A stretch of DNA of 32,505 bases, from assembly GCA_031281585.1 (NCBI GenBank), contig JAITFE010000054.1, positions 1 to 32,505 on the forward strand. Direction: 5' to 3'. Under the pieces are notes generated by a model. It was not told the DNA's origin. It saw nothing but the letters and a program-made list of their open reading frames with translations, and ran no database searches. A program made the translations under genes and the position numbers. This document shows positions 1-7,156 of the stretch, piece by piece. Origin of the DNA: Bifidobacteriaceae bacterium (GTDB lineage Bacteria > Actinomycetota > Actinomycetes > Actinomycetales > WQXJ01). Every line of letters starts with the position of its first letter. Position 1 is the stretch's first letter.

Positions 1-124
1 ACGAGCCGAGGTACCGCTCCGTCGTGGCCAGGCTCCCGTGCCCCAGCCAACGCTGGATGTCCGAAGTCGCCACCCCCGGCACGTCCAGCAAATGCACCGC
101 GTAACAATGCCGCAGGCAACCTAA
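1..124 (-). pseudogene. Tyrosine recombinase C-terminal remnant (continues off the left edge)
   Basis: Read on the minus strand, this segment encodes the end of a tyrosine recombinase (phage integrase/XerC-like) catalytic domain. An LRH motif is followed by a hydrophobic helix, then IQRWLGHGSLATTERYLG. This supplies the arginine and histidine of box II, the conserved LGH, and the nucleophilic tyrosine in TERY. The frame stays open to base 1. Upstream (bases above about 124) the recombinase similarity stops and the other strand takes over with a different recombinase piece, so the gene lacks its N-terminal two thirds here. It is probably scar DNA from an integrated element. The family call rests on motifs only; the remaining C-terminus lies outside the window. 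Confidence 0.7.
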
Positions 125-263
125 ACGTCTAGATTTCCTGCGGCACACAATGGCGGCCCACTCGCTCAAAGCGATGACCGACTGCGGAACCGACACCTAC
201 ATCGTGCTGCCCGCGCTGTCCACCTGCCTGGGTTACTCCTCAGTCAGCGCGACCGGCGACAGC
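120..263 (+). pseudogene. Second tyrosine recombinase remnant, opposite strand
   Basis: On the plus strand the frame beginning at 132 reads DFLRHTMAAHSLKAM, then a GTDTYIVLPALSTCLGY stretch followed by SSVSATG. This resembles the box II region of recombinases with an LRHT motif and a LP-LSTYLGHSS segment. The expected LGH histidine is tyrosine here, and an in-frame stop (102-104) sits just upstream. After SATG the reading drifts into unrelated sequence, where a catalytic tyrosine would be expected. It is therefore a decayed fragment. It abuts, head to head, the minus-strand fragment at 1-124, so the two come from different genes or from an inversion. Confidence in the family is moderate. Confidence 0.55.
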
Positions 264-414
264 GGCCCCCGATCCCCTCGGCGGTGTCATTCCAGTCACG
301 TCGGTCGGCGGGCATCTGGTCGATGACCTCCCGGCCAGGTCAACGGCGGCACCGGCCAGGACCGAGGGCATCCGGATGCGTCTGAGCAGGGTACCTCGCA
401 AGGCGGCGGAACGC

Positions 415-1131
415 TCACAGGCGACGGTTGACATTCAAGGGGTCAAGAACAGCGCGCACCGCAGCGTCCCATGCCCGCATGACCACTTCGTGCGCCTCTG
501 CGGCGCTGACGCGGAGAACGCACTGGTGCGAGAGCGCGTCACGCCATTCGTTTTCGGTCGGTCCCTTGCGAGGCAGCACGCCTTGCTCGGGGTAGCCGCC
601 GGTCGGCCCATAGCGTTTGAAAAGACGCGCGGCCTCCGCGTCAATGTGGCCAGCTTGGGCCAGGGCCCACAGGTCATACAAGTCGCGCGGTGCATTTCGA
701 GTCGTTTCGAGCCACGCGGCAGTCTTCGCCCCGACAAACGCGCCAGCCGAGTAGGTGCGCAGGCGGGTCTTCGAAACGCCTTGGTGGCGCTACTCAATTT
801 CGCAGTCCCGTGTGGGCCAATCTGCATAGCTACGCCCGTCCATCAATTGGATGCGCACACTTACGCGACCGATCCGGAAAGCGCATCCTTGAGTGTCCCT
901 GACCGCAGCCGAAAGCCAAGGTTCGGCCCTTACCGAGCCGAACAGCGGCTCCATGTAGTCGCGAATGGCCTGGTCCAGGCGCGGCGCGACACTGGACCTC
1001 GCACCGACGCTGAGCAGGTCGACATCCTCCGACAAACGCAAACTACGCAGCACCGTGCGGCACAAAGCGGTGCCTCCGTAGAACACAAAGGAGTCGGCGA
1101 GACACGAGATCGCGGCCGACACGTGCGAGAC
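415..1131 (-). pseudogene. AbiEii-like toxin, distal part (interrupted gene, also carries an amber codon)
   Basis: This is the C-terminal five sixths of an AbiEii/AbiGii-type nucleotidyltransferase toxin of type IV toxin-antitoxin systems. The minus frame starts at the junction with SHVSAA, then shows FVFYGGTAL and RLSEDVDLL, the nucleotidyltransferase fold motifs. Further on come FVGAKTAAWLE, PRDLYDLWAL and a helical C-terminus ending LDPLNVNRRL at 415. A TAG at 790-792 breaks the same frame between CEIE and RHQG. The coding continues without any shift on both sides, so a single substitution explains it. The first 48 codons are found 4.46 kb away at 5592-5734. The gene is doubly broken unless the insert excises and the amber is read through or is a sequencing error. 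Confidence 0.85.
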
Positions 1132-1161
1132 GCCGAGGGACTCAGCACTGACGCCCGCAGC
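1132..1161 (+). repeat. Left terminal inverted repeat of the insert
   Basis: The segment begins GCCGAGGG and goes on with CT-CAG and ACGCCCGCAGC. It matches the reverse complement of 5558-5591 in three blocks: a perfect 8 bases at the tip, CT(G)CAG, and CGCCCGC(A/T)GC. The blocks are separated by short gaps of unequal length. The imperfection suggests an old or naturally degenerate terminus. Confidence 0.55.
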
Positions 1162-1380
1162 CGCGTTCGACGCCCTTAGCCCGAACAGTCCAGGACCCGC
1201 AATGAGCATGTGACGCCTCGTCGACACCCCCAAAGACTGAGGAGCGGCCAACACCTGCGGAGCCGAGCCTCCAACGTCCGGTGGGGATGCTCGGGGTCTA
1301 GCGACCCATCTGTGGTGTCGGGTGTGCTCCGGTGCGGTAATGTCCCTGGAGAATGCCTACCGAGGACTGCGAGGGCCCAG

Positions 1381-1698
1381 ATGAGCAAGAATTCGGGGAT
1401 TGAATTGGCGGCCGCCATAGACGGGCTGCGGCGCGAATTGGAGGCTGCGGCCGAGGCGGGCAAGGCACGCGACCTGCGGTTCGAGGTCCAGGCGGTTGAA
1501 TTGGAGCTGCAGGTGGCAGCGACAACTGCTGGTTCGGGGAGCGCGGGTGTGAAGTGGTGGCTGATCGAGGCTGGCGTGGAGGGCTCGCATGAGGTGGCCT
1601 CGACCCAGACCGTCCGGCTCACCTTGACGCCTCGCGCTCAGGGCGCCGCCGGGAACGCTTCGTCTGATCTTGTTCTGCTGTCCGCCCAGGACGGGTAG
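1381..1698 (+). CDS. Trypco2 family protein (trypsin-co-occurring domain 2)
   Basis: This 105-residue protein is almost a single Trypco2 domain. It starts IELAAAIDGLRRELEAA, continues with KARDLRFEVQAVELELQV, has KWWLIEAG in the middle, and ends TQTVRLTLTP. The family is known from computational work on bacterial conflict systems, where it sits next to trypsin-like and NTPase proteins; its biochemical role is unknown. It may sense a signal or hold the neighbouring protease in check (inference). ATG at 1381 is chosen because the domain begins five residues later and GAGGG lies about 9 bases upstream. The frame is open further upstream but has no family similarity. Its stop lies 3 bases before the next gene's GTG, so the two are surely co-translated. 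Confidence 0.85.
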   Translation: MSKNSGIELAAAIDGLRRELEAAAEAGKARDLRFEVQAVELELQVAATTAGSGSAGVKWWLIEAGVEGSHEVASTQTVRLTLTPRAQGAAGNASSDLVLLSAQDG

Positions 1699-1701
1699 GC
1701 C

Positions 1702-4700
1702 GTGGCTGAGCCAGTGCGCGCCGGCCTGCTCGAATACCAGGACGCTGCGGGCCAGAACCGGCGTGGTTCCTGCTACGTGCTGGGCCGTGGCTTGGTCTTG
1801 ACGGCGCGGCATTGCGTGGCCCAGGCGAGCGGCCACCGGGTCCATTTGGGCGCGGGCCAGGTACCTGCCGCGGCCGAAGTGGTCTGGGAAAGTGGCCACG
1901 AGCAGGTCGATTTGGCGTTGCTGCGCGCGGAAGCGTTCGCTGATTGGAGTCTTGTTCCCCTGGCACGCATCCAGCCTGGCGTCAATCGGGTTGAGAATTG
2001 CCGGTGCGAGGGCTATCCAGCGTTCATGAGCGATCCGAAGGGATCGGAAGGCGGCCGGGAGGACCGTCTGGCGGTCTTGGATGGCCGGGCGCGCTTGGTC
2101 CATGTGGGGCGGAGCAGCGAAAACGTCGCCTCTCCCATGCGCGGTCAGTTCGTGGCCGATCCGGGCAGGTCGGACATGCACCGGGCCGAAGTCGATCCGG
2201 ACAAGGTTTGGCGCGGCATTTCGGGCGCGGCGGTCGTGGCGCGATCCAGAGGGATCGAATACTGCCTCGGCGTGACCGCGTCCCGCCGTTCGCCGGAGGC
2301 GGGCGGTCAGTTCAACTTCACTGTTTTCGATGCCGTCGCCGAACTCGAGGGTTCCACCGCTGGCGAGTTCTGGGGTTTGGTGGGCGTCACCGGTCCGGAT
2401 GGGTTGACGGTATTGCCGGACGATGCCGCGCAGCCGGGCCCGGCGGTGAAACGGGCCTCGCGCAACCCGGTTGTCCGGGTGCCGTCGTGGCCGGGCCGGG
2501 CCGACGGATTAGTCGAGCGCGCGCAGTTTCGTGAGGTTCGAGACGGCGTGTTGGGTGGCGAAGGACCGCACCGGTTCACGCTGACCGGATTCAGGGGCAC
2601 CGGCAAGTCCCAGATCGCCGCCGCTGTGTGTCGAAGCTGCGCTGACGCCGACTGGCCAGTGGTTAGTTGGATCGACGCCCGGTCTGAGGCCGCGATCAAC
2701 GAGGGGTTGTGGCGGGCGGCCGATGCGCTGGGGATCGCCTTTGAGGGCGACCAGCCCCGGCAAACCGTGTGCCGATTGATCGATCACTGGAACCAGCACC
2801 CGGACCGGCGCCGGCTGCTGGTGTTGGACGACCTGCGAGATATGGCCGACTTGACCGGCCTGGGGATCGCCCCTGGCGCTGCGACGCTGGTCATAACTTC
2901 GGCCCATCCGAACGTCAGGGACCGCGCTCCTATCGAGGTCGACGTGTTCGGGCTGGACGAGGCAGTCGACTGCCTTGAGGGACAGACTGGACTAGGTGAC
3001 CGGGCGGGAGCCAGCGCCGTGGCTGAACGCCTGAGCCGCCATCCACTGAGTTTGTCGCAGGCGGCCTGGGTAATCCGCCACCGGCGGTTGGCCTATGAGG
3101 TGTATCTGAAGGAGTTGGATGGCCTCGCCAAGGGACTGCGCGTTCCGGACGATTTGTTCGAGGCGACACCGGACGCGGACGCTCCGTACTATTCGACGGC
3201 GTACGAGGCCATAGCCTTGAGCGTCAAGACTGCCCTGGCCTCGGCCAGGCGCCGCGATGTGGTTCAGGGGCTGCTTGACACCTTCTCCGTGCTCGATGGT
3301 TCTGATCTGGCCGTGGATTGGCTGACTCCTCTGGTTGCGGCCTTTGACCTCAACACAGCTCTGACCGTGCTGAGCGACGCGGCGCTGGTGCGGCGCTCCA
3401 ACAACGAGAGGGTTGGCCGGATGCATGGCGTGGTGGCCATAGTGATCCAAGAGTTGAATCGTCAAGCCGGCCGGCTCACTCCAGTCGGAGGTGACAAATT
3501 GGTCCGGGGCGTCAGCGTCGAAGATGACGCGACGGCCGCGCCGGTCCAAGTGTTGGCCCAGGTCGACCCGACTGACAACACCACTTACCCGGATTACGGC
3601 CGGCAAAGAGAAACGGCCACCGACCTCGCGCGGCACCTGGCCGCCTTTTGGTCCAATGCGGGCCGAAGCGCCCGCGTCGCCGAGGTCATACCGGCGGCGT
3701 CACGGTGCGGCGCGGCACTCAGAGACTTGGGCGATCCCTACACCGGCGCAGCCGTCGCGGAATTGGCTTCGGCAGTCTGCCTTGGCGTCTTGGGCCCGCA
3801 CCATCCCGACACGCTGAAATCCCAGAACGGGCTGGCTTTAGCCCACCGGGCAATGGGTCGACTAAAGGAAGCGATCAGGCTGCATGAAGTGGTTCTGGCT
3901 GATCGTGAGCGGTTGCTGGGCAGGGACCATCCTGACACGTTGAAGACCTGCGCAAACCTCGCCTTGGCCTACCGATCGGCGGGACGGGTGGAGGATGGAG
4001 TCAGGTTGTATGAGGCGGTTCTGGCTGATCGCGTGCGGGTGTTGGCCCCGGACGATCCCGACATACTAAACTCTCAGAACAGCCTCGCCTTGGCCTACCG
4101 ATCGGCGGGCCGGTTGGACGAGGCGATCACCTTGCACGAGGCGAATTTGGCCGCTCGCGAGCGGGTGTTGGGCCCGGACCATCGTGACACGTTGAAGTCC
4201 CGGAGCAACTTGGCTGGTGCCCTCATGGAAGCCGGGCGGTTGGACAAGGCGATCAGCTTGCACGAGGCGAATCTGGCGGATCGTGGGCGGGTGCTGGGCC
4301 CGGACCATCCTGACACGCTGAGGTCCCTGAACAACCTCGCCTTCGCCTACCGATTAGCGGGCCGGTTGGACGAGGCGATCACCTTGCACGAGGCGAATCT
4401 GGCGGATCGTGAGCGGGTGCTGGGCCCGGACCATCCTGAGACGTTGACGTCCCGAAATAACCTCGGTGAGTCTTACAGACTGGCGGGCCGGTTGGAGAAA
4501 GCAGTTGGTTTGTGCGAAAGCAACCTGGCCGATTCCGAGCGGGTGTTAGGGTCAATCCATCCGCACACGTTGAGGTCCCGGAACAACCTTGCCTTCGCCT
4601 ACCGATCAGCGGGCCGGTTGGATGAGGCCATCAGCCTGTTTGAGACGAATTTGGCTGATCGCGACCGGGTGCTGGGCCCGGACCACCCCGACACGCTGAG

Positions 4701-5127
4701 ATCTCGGAACAACCTCGCCGTGGCCTACCGATCAGCGGGCCGGTTGGATGAGGCCACCAGCCTGTTTGAGACGAATTTGGCTGATCGCGACCGGGTGCTG
4801 GGCCCGGACCACCCCGACACGCTGAGAACCCGCAACAACCTCGCCTTCACCTACCGGTTGGCGGGCTGGCTGGGTGACGCGGTCCGGCAGCATGAGGCGG
4901 TTCTGGCTGATCGTGAGCGGGTCTTGGGCCCGGAGCACCCCGACACCTCAAGGTCGCGGGCGAACCTCGCGCAGGCACTGGTCGAATGGGAACGCCCCGA
5001 CGAGGCGCGCAGCGTTCTTGAACCCGCTTTGTCTGCGGTCGCCACGCTCGATCCTCGTCATGATGTGCGCCGGTCGGTCGAAGAATTGGCTGTCAGCCTG
5101 GGGTTGGATGTCGATAGGGCGACCTGA
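1702..5127 (+). CDS. Trypsin-like protease / NB-ARC STAND NTPase / TPR-repeat protein
   Basis: This 1141-residue protein has three parts. Residues 1-225 form a trypsin-like serine protease with a complete triad: H37 in LTARHC, D70 in VDLALL and S174 in GISGA. Residues 275-640 form an NB-ARC/STAND NTPase, with Walker A GFRGTGKSQ at 296-304, Walker B LLVLDD near 372-377, an ITSAH sensor and HPLSL in place of GLPL. Residues 697-1116 are ten 42-residue tetratricopeptide repeats of the kinesin-light-chain/NPHP3 type (LGPDHPDTLRS-NNLA-AYR-AGRLDEA). No signal peptide is seen, so it should be cytoplasmic. STAND proteins usually oligomerise when the repeat region detects a trigger; here that would activate a protease, a plausible suicide or antiphage device (inference). 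Start GTG lies 3 bases after the Trypco2 stop. It is the main cargo of the 1132-5591 insert. Confidence 0.88.
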   Translation: MAEPVRAGLLEYQDAAGQNRRGSCYVLGRGLVLTARHCVAQASGHRVHLGAGQVPAAAEVVWESGHEQVDLALLRAEAFADWSLVPLARIQPGVNRVENCRCEGYPAFMSDPKGSEGGREDRLAVLDGRARLVHVGRSSENVASPMRGQFVADPGRSDMHRAEVDPDKVWRGISGAAVVARSRGIEYCLGVTASRRSPEAGGQFNFTVFDAVAELEGSTAGEFWGLVGVTGPDGLTVLPDDAAQPGPAVKRASRNPVVRVPSWPGRADGLVERAQFREVRDGVLGGEGPHRFTLTGFRGTGKSQIAAAVCRSCADADWPVVSWIDARSEAAINEGLWRAADALGIAFEGDQPRQTVCRLIDHWNQHPDRRRLLVLDDLRDMADLTGLGIAPGAATLVITSAHPNVRDRAPIEVDVFGLDEAVDCLEGQTGLGDRAGASAVAERLSRHPLSLSQAAWVIRHRRLAYEVYLKELDGLAKGLRVPDDLFEATPDADAPYYSTAYEAIALSVKTALASARRRDVVQGLLDTFSVLDGSDLAVDWLTPLVAAFDLNTALTVLSDAALVRRSNNERVGRMHGVVAIVIQELNRQAGRLTPVGGDKLVRGVSVEDDATAAPVQVLAQVDPTDNTTYPDYGRQRETATDLARHLAAFWSNAGRSARVAEVIPAASRCGAALRDLGDPYTGAAVAELASAVCLGVLGPHHPDTLKSQNGLALAHRAMGRLKEAIRLHEVVLADRERLLGRDHPDTLKTCANLALAYRSAGRVEDGVRLYEAVLADRVRVLAPDDPDILNSQNSLALAYRSAGRLDEAITLHEANLAARERVLGPDHRDTLKSRSNLAGALMEAGRLDKAISLHEANLADRGRVLGPDHPDTLRSLNNLAFAYRLAGRLDEAITLHEANLADRERVLGPDHPETLTSRNNLGESYRLAGRLEKAVGLCESNLADSERVLGSIHPHTLRSRNNLAFAYRSAGRLDEAISLFETNLADRDRVLGPDHPDTLRSRNNLAVAYRSAGRLDEATSLFETNLADRDRVLGPDHPDTLRTRNNLAFTYRLAGWLGDAVRQHEAVLADRERVLGPEHPDTSRSRANLAQALVEWERPDEARSVLEPALSAVATLDPRHDVRRSVEELAVSLGLDVDRAT
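3790..5049 (+). repeat. Ten tandem 126-bp units encoding TPRs
   Basis: Units start at 3790 and every 126 bases afterwards, with no length variation. They are related at the DNA level too. The stretch 4597-4701 reappears at 4723-4827 with a single difference (T or C in the codon for I or T). Middle units share long blocks such as CGGTTGGACGAGGCGATCA. The outer units (first, second, tenth) are more diverged. This pattern points to recent unit duplication or gene conversion within the array. Confidence 0.93.
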
Positions 5128-5557
5128 TTCCGGTGTCGGAGTTCGTCTGCCCCAGCACGCGGTTCCAAGTCGTGCTCGGTGGGCGTTGTGTTGACCAGCC
5201 TGAATCGGAGGCTCACGGGTAATAGGGCTGGGGCTGGCCGATGCGGTCCTTGAGTACTACGGGGATGTCACCCTCAAGGCTGATGGTGATTTCGTGTGGT
5301 TCAGTCGAGAGGCCCTTGCTCCTCGTCGTCTGAGGGGTGGCGCGCGGTGTGAGTGGAGCCCGGCTGGTCTACGGCGACCTACGCATGGTACGACTCCCTG
5401 CCGGCAGTGACGGCGGCGTAGAAGCAATCACGGGTCGTTGTGGGCGTGAGACCCGTGGTTCGCATCCACCGTAAAGTCCTGGTCGCGGCAGGCGGTGACT
5501 GAATGGCCCCGGTTTGGCCGCGGCACTCCCCAAGCGACCGGTAGTCTACAAGGACAA
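5128..5557. other. Gene-free right part of the insert
   Basis: No recognised gene is present in these 430 bases. A plus-strand frame around 5231-5340 stays open (ADAVLEYYGDVTLKADGD) but has no good start codon, and I do not recognise it. Another short frame near 5366-5420 ends AWYDSLPAVTAA and stops. Both could be remnants. No transposase motif, tRNA or strong terminator was seen. Confidence 0.4.
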
Positions 5558-5591
5558 GCAGCGGGCGCTAGTACGTCTGCAGCCCCTCGGC
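5558..5591 (-). repeat. Right terminal inverted repeat of the insert
   Basis: Read on the minus strand from 5591 it begins GCCGAGGG, then GCTGCAG and later GCGCCCGCTGC. These are the partners of the left-end blocks at 1132-1161. The next bases outward (5592-5593) are AC, the same dinucleotide that precedes the left end. Confidence 0.55.
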
Positions 5592-5734
5592 ACCACAAAG
5601 TCGTGGTCGATCTGGGCGGGTGCCACCCCGAACTTAGCTGCCCATTGTTCCCGCTCACGATGCGCTAAAGCGCCGGTCGCTTCGACGGCGCGGCCGACCC
5701 TTGCTGCGCGTTCTATGCGGCCATCCTCAAACAC
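5592..5734 (-). pseudogene. AbiEii-like toxin, proximal part (first 48 codons)
   Basis: A GTG at 5734, 8 bases before the end of the antitoxin frame and preceded by a purine-rich GGAGAGGGGAGGAG, opens a frame that reads through EREQWAAKFGVAPAQIDHDFVV. The last segment is the family's usual N-terminal motif, normally followed by SHVLAAL. Here it breaks at 5592, where the insert begins, and then runs into PRGCRR and a nearby stop. The missing continuation SHVSAAIS is at 1131 and below. Without excision the product would be a short N-terminal peptide lacking the catalytic motifs. Confidence 0.85.
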
Positions 5735-6389
5735 CGCCGACTCCTCCCCTCTCCCGCAGCCAGATGCGCATCCTTGCGGCCGCCGCCTTGGGCAACGCCG
5801 TGGTAACAGTTTGCAGCCGCTCAGGGTCGACACGGGGAAGCAGGGCCACGGCCGCCGCGCGAGCTTCAGCGGACATGCCGCCCAGGTCCGGGCGCAGGGC
5901 CAAATCGACCATCGTCTGCTCGACCGTGGCCACCCTCATCACGCCCAGCCCGCCTTCCACGAGAACCGCACGGATCTTGGCTGCGTCTCGCACGGTGAAC
6001 ACGATCCTCCCCCCGGTGGCCAGGGTCACAGGTCGGTGTTGCTCAGGTACTGCGATCACACTTGCCCCAATCGCGCGGGGTATAGCCCCCCAGTGACGCG
6101 CCGCGCCAATTCCTGCCAGCACGGGGACTCGATCACCATAGGCTGCGGTCGCATAGGCCATCGCCGCCTCCTCGAGCGTGGGTTTCCAGGCCGTATGGAG
6201 GCCAACGGTGTCCGGCTTCGCCACGTACGTGCCATGGGCGATCCGGACCACCAATCCCCGTGCGTGAAGACGCACCAATTCCTTCTCCGGGTTCACATAG
6301 ATTCCCCGCAGCATTACTGGCCTTACCGTTCGCATGGGCGCACGGGCGATGGCGAGCGGCAATCGCCCCGCCCGCATTGTTGCATTCAT
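5727..6389 (-). CDS. AbiEi-like antitoxin / winged-helix transcriptional repressor
   Basis: This 220-residue protein matches AbiEi antitoxins of type IV toxin-antitoxin systems. The N-terminal winged-helix region has PEKELVRLHARGLVVRIAHG and TYV. A central domain follows with PTLEEAAMAYATAAYG, AARHWGAIPRAIG and GGRIVFTVRD, then a C-terminal TVEQTMVDLALRPDLGG segment. In the family it represses its own operon and counteracts the toxin without direct contact. ATG at 6389 is preferred over the far upstream ATG at 6482 because the domain begins there and a large palindrome overlaps it. The stop overlaps the toxin GTG by 8 bases. The frame is intact although its toxin is broken, so it may persist as a regulator. 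Confidence 0.83.
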   Translation of the reverse strand: MNATMRAGRLPLAIARAPMRTVRPVMLRGIYVNPEKELVRLHARGLVVRIAHGTYVAKPDTVGLHTAWKPTLEEAAMAYATAAYGDRVPVLAGIGAARHWGAIPRAIGASVIAVPEQHRPVTLATGGRIVFTVRDAAKIRAVLVEGGLGVMRVATVEQTMVDLALRPDLGGMSAEARAAAVALLPRVDPERLQTVTTALPKAAAARMRIWLRERGGVGGV

Positions 6390-6426
6390 ATGCACAACAC
6401 TACCTATAAGGGAGTGTTGTGCATAT
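6388..6426. promoter_or_regulatory. Probable AbiEi operator: 14-bp perfect inverted repeat
   Basis: ATATGCACAACACT at 6388-6401 is mirrored exactly by AGTGTTGTGCATAT at 6413-6426, across an 11-base spacer. On the minus strand the spacer contains TATAGG, a fair -10 hexamer, which would place the transcription start some 7 bases before the antitoxin ATG at 6389. AbiEi proteins are known to bind inverted repeats over their own promoter, so negative autoregulation is the natural reading. Alone, the hairpin has no T-tract and is not a terminator. Confidence 0.75.
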
Positions 6427-6496
6427 CCCCGTCGCGGTGTTGGTTCGAGGGAGCTTCGGTCGGTGTCGAAGTGATGGTCCATGTGGTCTGGTCTGT

Positions 6497-6502
6497 TAGA
6501 CT
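6497..6502 (+). promoter_or_regulatory. -10 element for the VapBC-like pair (leaderless start)
   Basis: TAGACT ends 6 bases before the ATG at 6509, so transcription would begin at or next to that start codon. An in-frame ATG at 6503 would then be excluded from the message. No convincing -35 is present. Confidence 0.4.
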
Positions 6503-6508
6503 ATGCTG

Positions 6509-6751
6509 ATGACTCTGACTGTGAACGTCGCCGACGCCAAGGCCCGGCTCTCCGCCTTGTTGGCGGCGGCCGAGGACGGCGCCGAGGTTTACATCGCGCG
6601 AGCCGGAACGCCGGTTGTTCGCCTGGTGCCTGTCGAGCATCGCCGCCCACGGGTCTTCGACAGTTGGCCGGGGCAGTTTGACGCCGCCGCGCGGGAGGCC
6701 TCGCTGGCCCCACTTGACGAGGGGGATCTCGCGGACTGGGGGCTTTCGTGA
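6509..6751 (+). CDS. Phd/YefM-type antitoxin (VapB-like)
   Basis: This 80-residue protein starts MTLTVNVADAKARLSALL and continues EDGAEVYIARAGTPVVRLVP. That is the N-terminal DNA-binding fold of Phd/YefM antitoxins, in which the segment after the first strand dimerises on the operator. The C-terminal FDSWPGQFD-AAREASLAPLDEGDLADWG tail is the expected toxin-wrapping part. The start at 6509 is chosen from the -10 spacing; 6503 is possible. The stop overlaps the toxin start (GTGA). The pair runs divergently from the AbiEi gene with about 120 bases between the start codons. Confidence 0.87.
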   Translation: MTLTVNVADAKARLSALLAAAEDGAEVYIARAGTPVVRLVPVEHRRPRVFDSWPGQFDAAAREASLAPLDEGDLADWGLS

Positions 6752-7137
6752 AAGCCGTGCTGGACACCCATGTGGTCCTGTGGTCCCAGCGCGACTCGCA
6801 GTTGCTGTCCCGCACGGCCCAAACGATTCTGGCCGACCTGGACACCGAATTGCTGCTCTCGTCGGTGGTGCCCTGGGAGTTGAGCGTCAAGGAGCGGACC
6901 GGCAAGTTGCCCCAGGCGCGCCCGCTGCTCGCCGACTTCGCCCAGGTCAGATCAAACTTGGGCAGCGTGGCGCTGCCCATCGCCGACGAGCACGCGCTGC
7001 TGGCTGGCTCGCTGGACTGGCCTCACAAGGATCCGTTCGACCGCATGCTGGCCGCGCAGGCCATCCTGGCCGGGGCGGCGCTCGTCAGCGCCGACCCGAC
7101 CTTCGACACGCTGACCGGCCTCGCCCGGATTTGGTGA
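6748..7137 (+). CDS. PIN-domain toxin (VapC-like ribonuclease)
   Basis: This 129-residue protein is a complete PIN domain. The acidic metal-binding set is visible: D6 in LDTHVVLW, E44 in PWELSVKE, D98 in DPFDRMLAAQA and D116 in LVSADPTFD. VapC toxins cleave RNA, often tRNA, when the antitoxin is degraded. GTG at 6748 overlaps the antitoxin stop, so translation is coupled. Length and motifs are those of functional members, and the Phd-type partner supports a working module. The RNA target cannot be read from the sequence. Confidence 0.9.
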   Translation: MKAVLDTHVVLWSQRDSQLLSRTAQTILADLDTELLLSSVVPWELSVKERTGKLPQARPLLADFAQVRSNLGSVALPIADEHALLAGSLDWPHKDPFDRMLAAQAILAGAALVSADPTFDTLTGLARIW

Positions 7138-7156
7138 CACCGATAACGCGCCGCTT

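Larger units (their letters stand above)
1132..5591. mobile_element. 4460-bp insert splitting the AbiEii toxin gene; carries a Trypco2 / trypsin-NB-ARC-TPR system
   Basis: The two ends read inward as GCCGAGGG, and the similarity continues imperfectly for about 30 bases. Both flanks show AC at the junction (1130-1131 and 5592-5593). Deleting 1132-5591 plus one AC joins codons GTG-GT and C-TCG-CAC into an uninterrupted AbiEii protein reading HDFVVSHVSAA, as the family does. Direct observation: split gene, exact frame restoration, matching ends. Inference: arrival as a discrete transposable or site-specific element. No transposase or recombinase is seen inside, so it would be non-autonomous or moved by a different route. 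A 2-base duplication alone could be chance. Confidence 0.72.

Noticed and set aside
376-1179. Long plus-strand open frame of 267 codons
   Set aside because: It lies antisense to the AbiEii-like coding sequence, shows no family motifs, and is the usual mirror frame of high-GC DNA.
3790-5049. CRISPR-like array because of regular repeats
   Set aside because: The 126-base units are contiguous coding DNA for TPRs, with no spacers or short direct repeats.
5428-5658. Small minus-strand frame as a separate gene
   Set aside because: No ribosome-binding site or motif, and it crosses the insert boundary into the toxin fragment.
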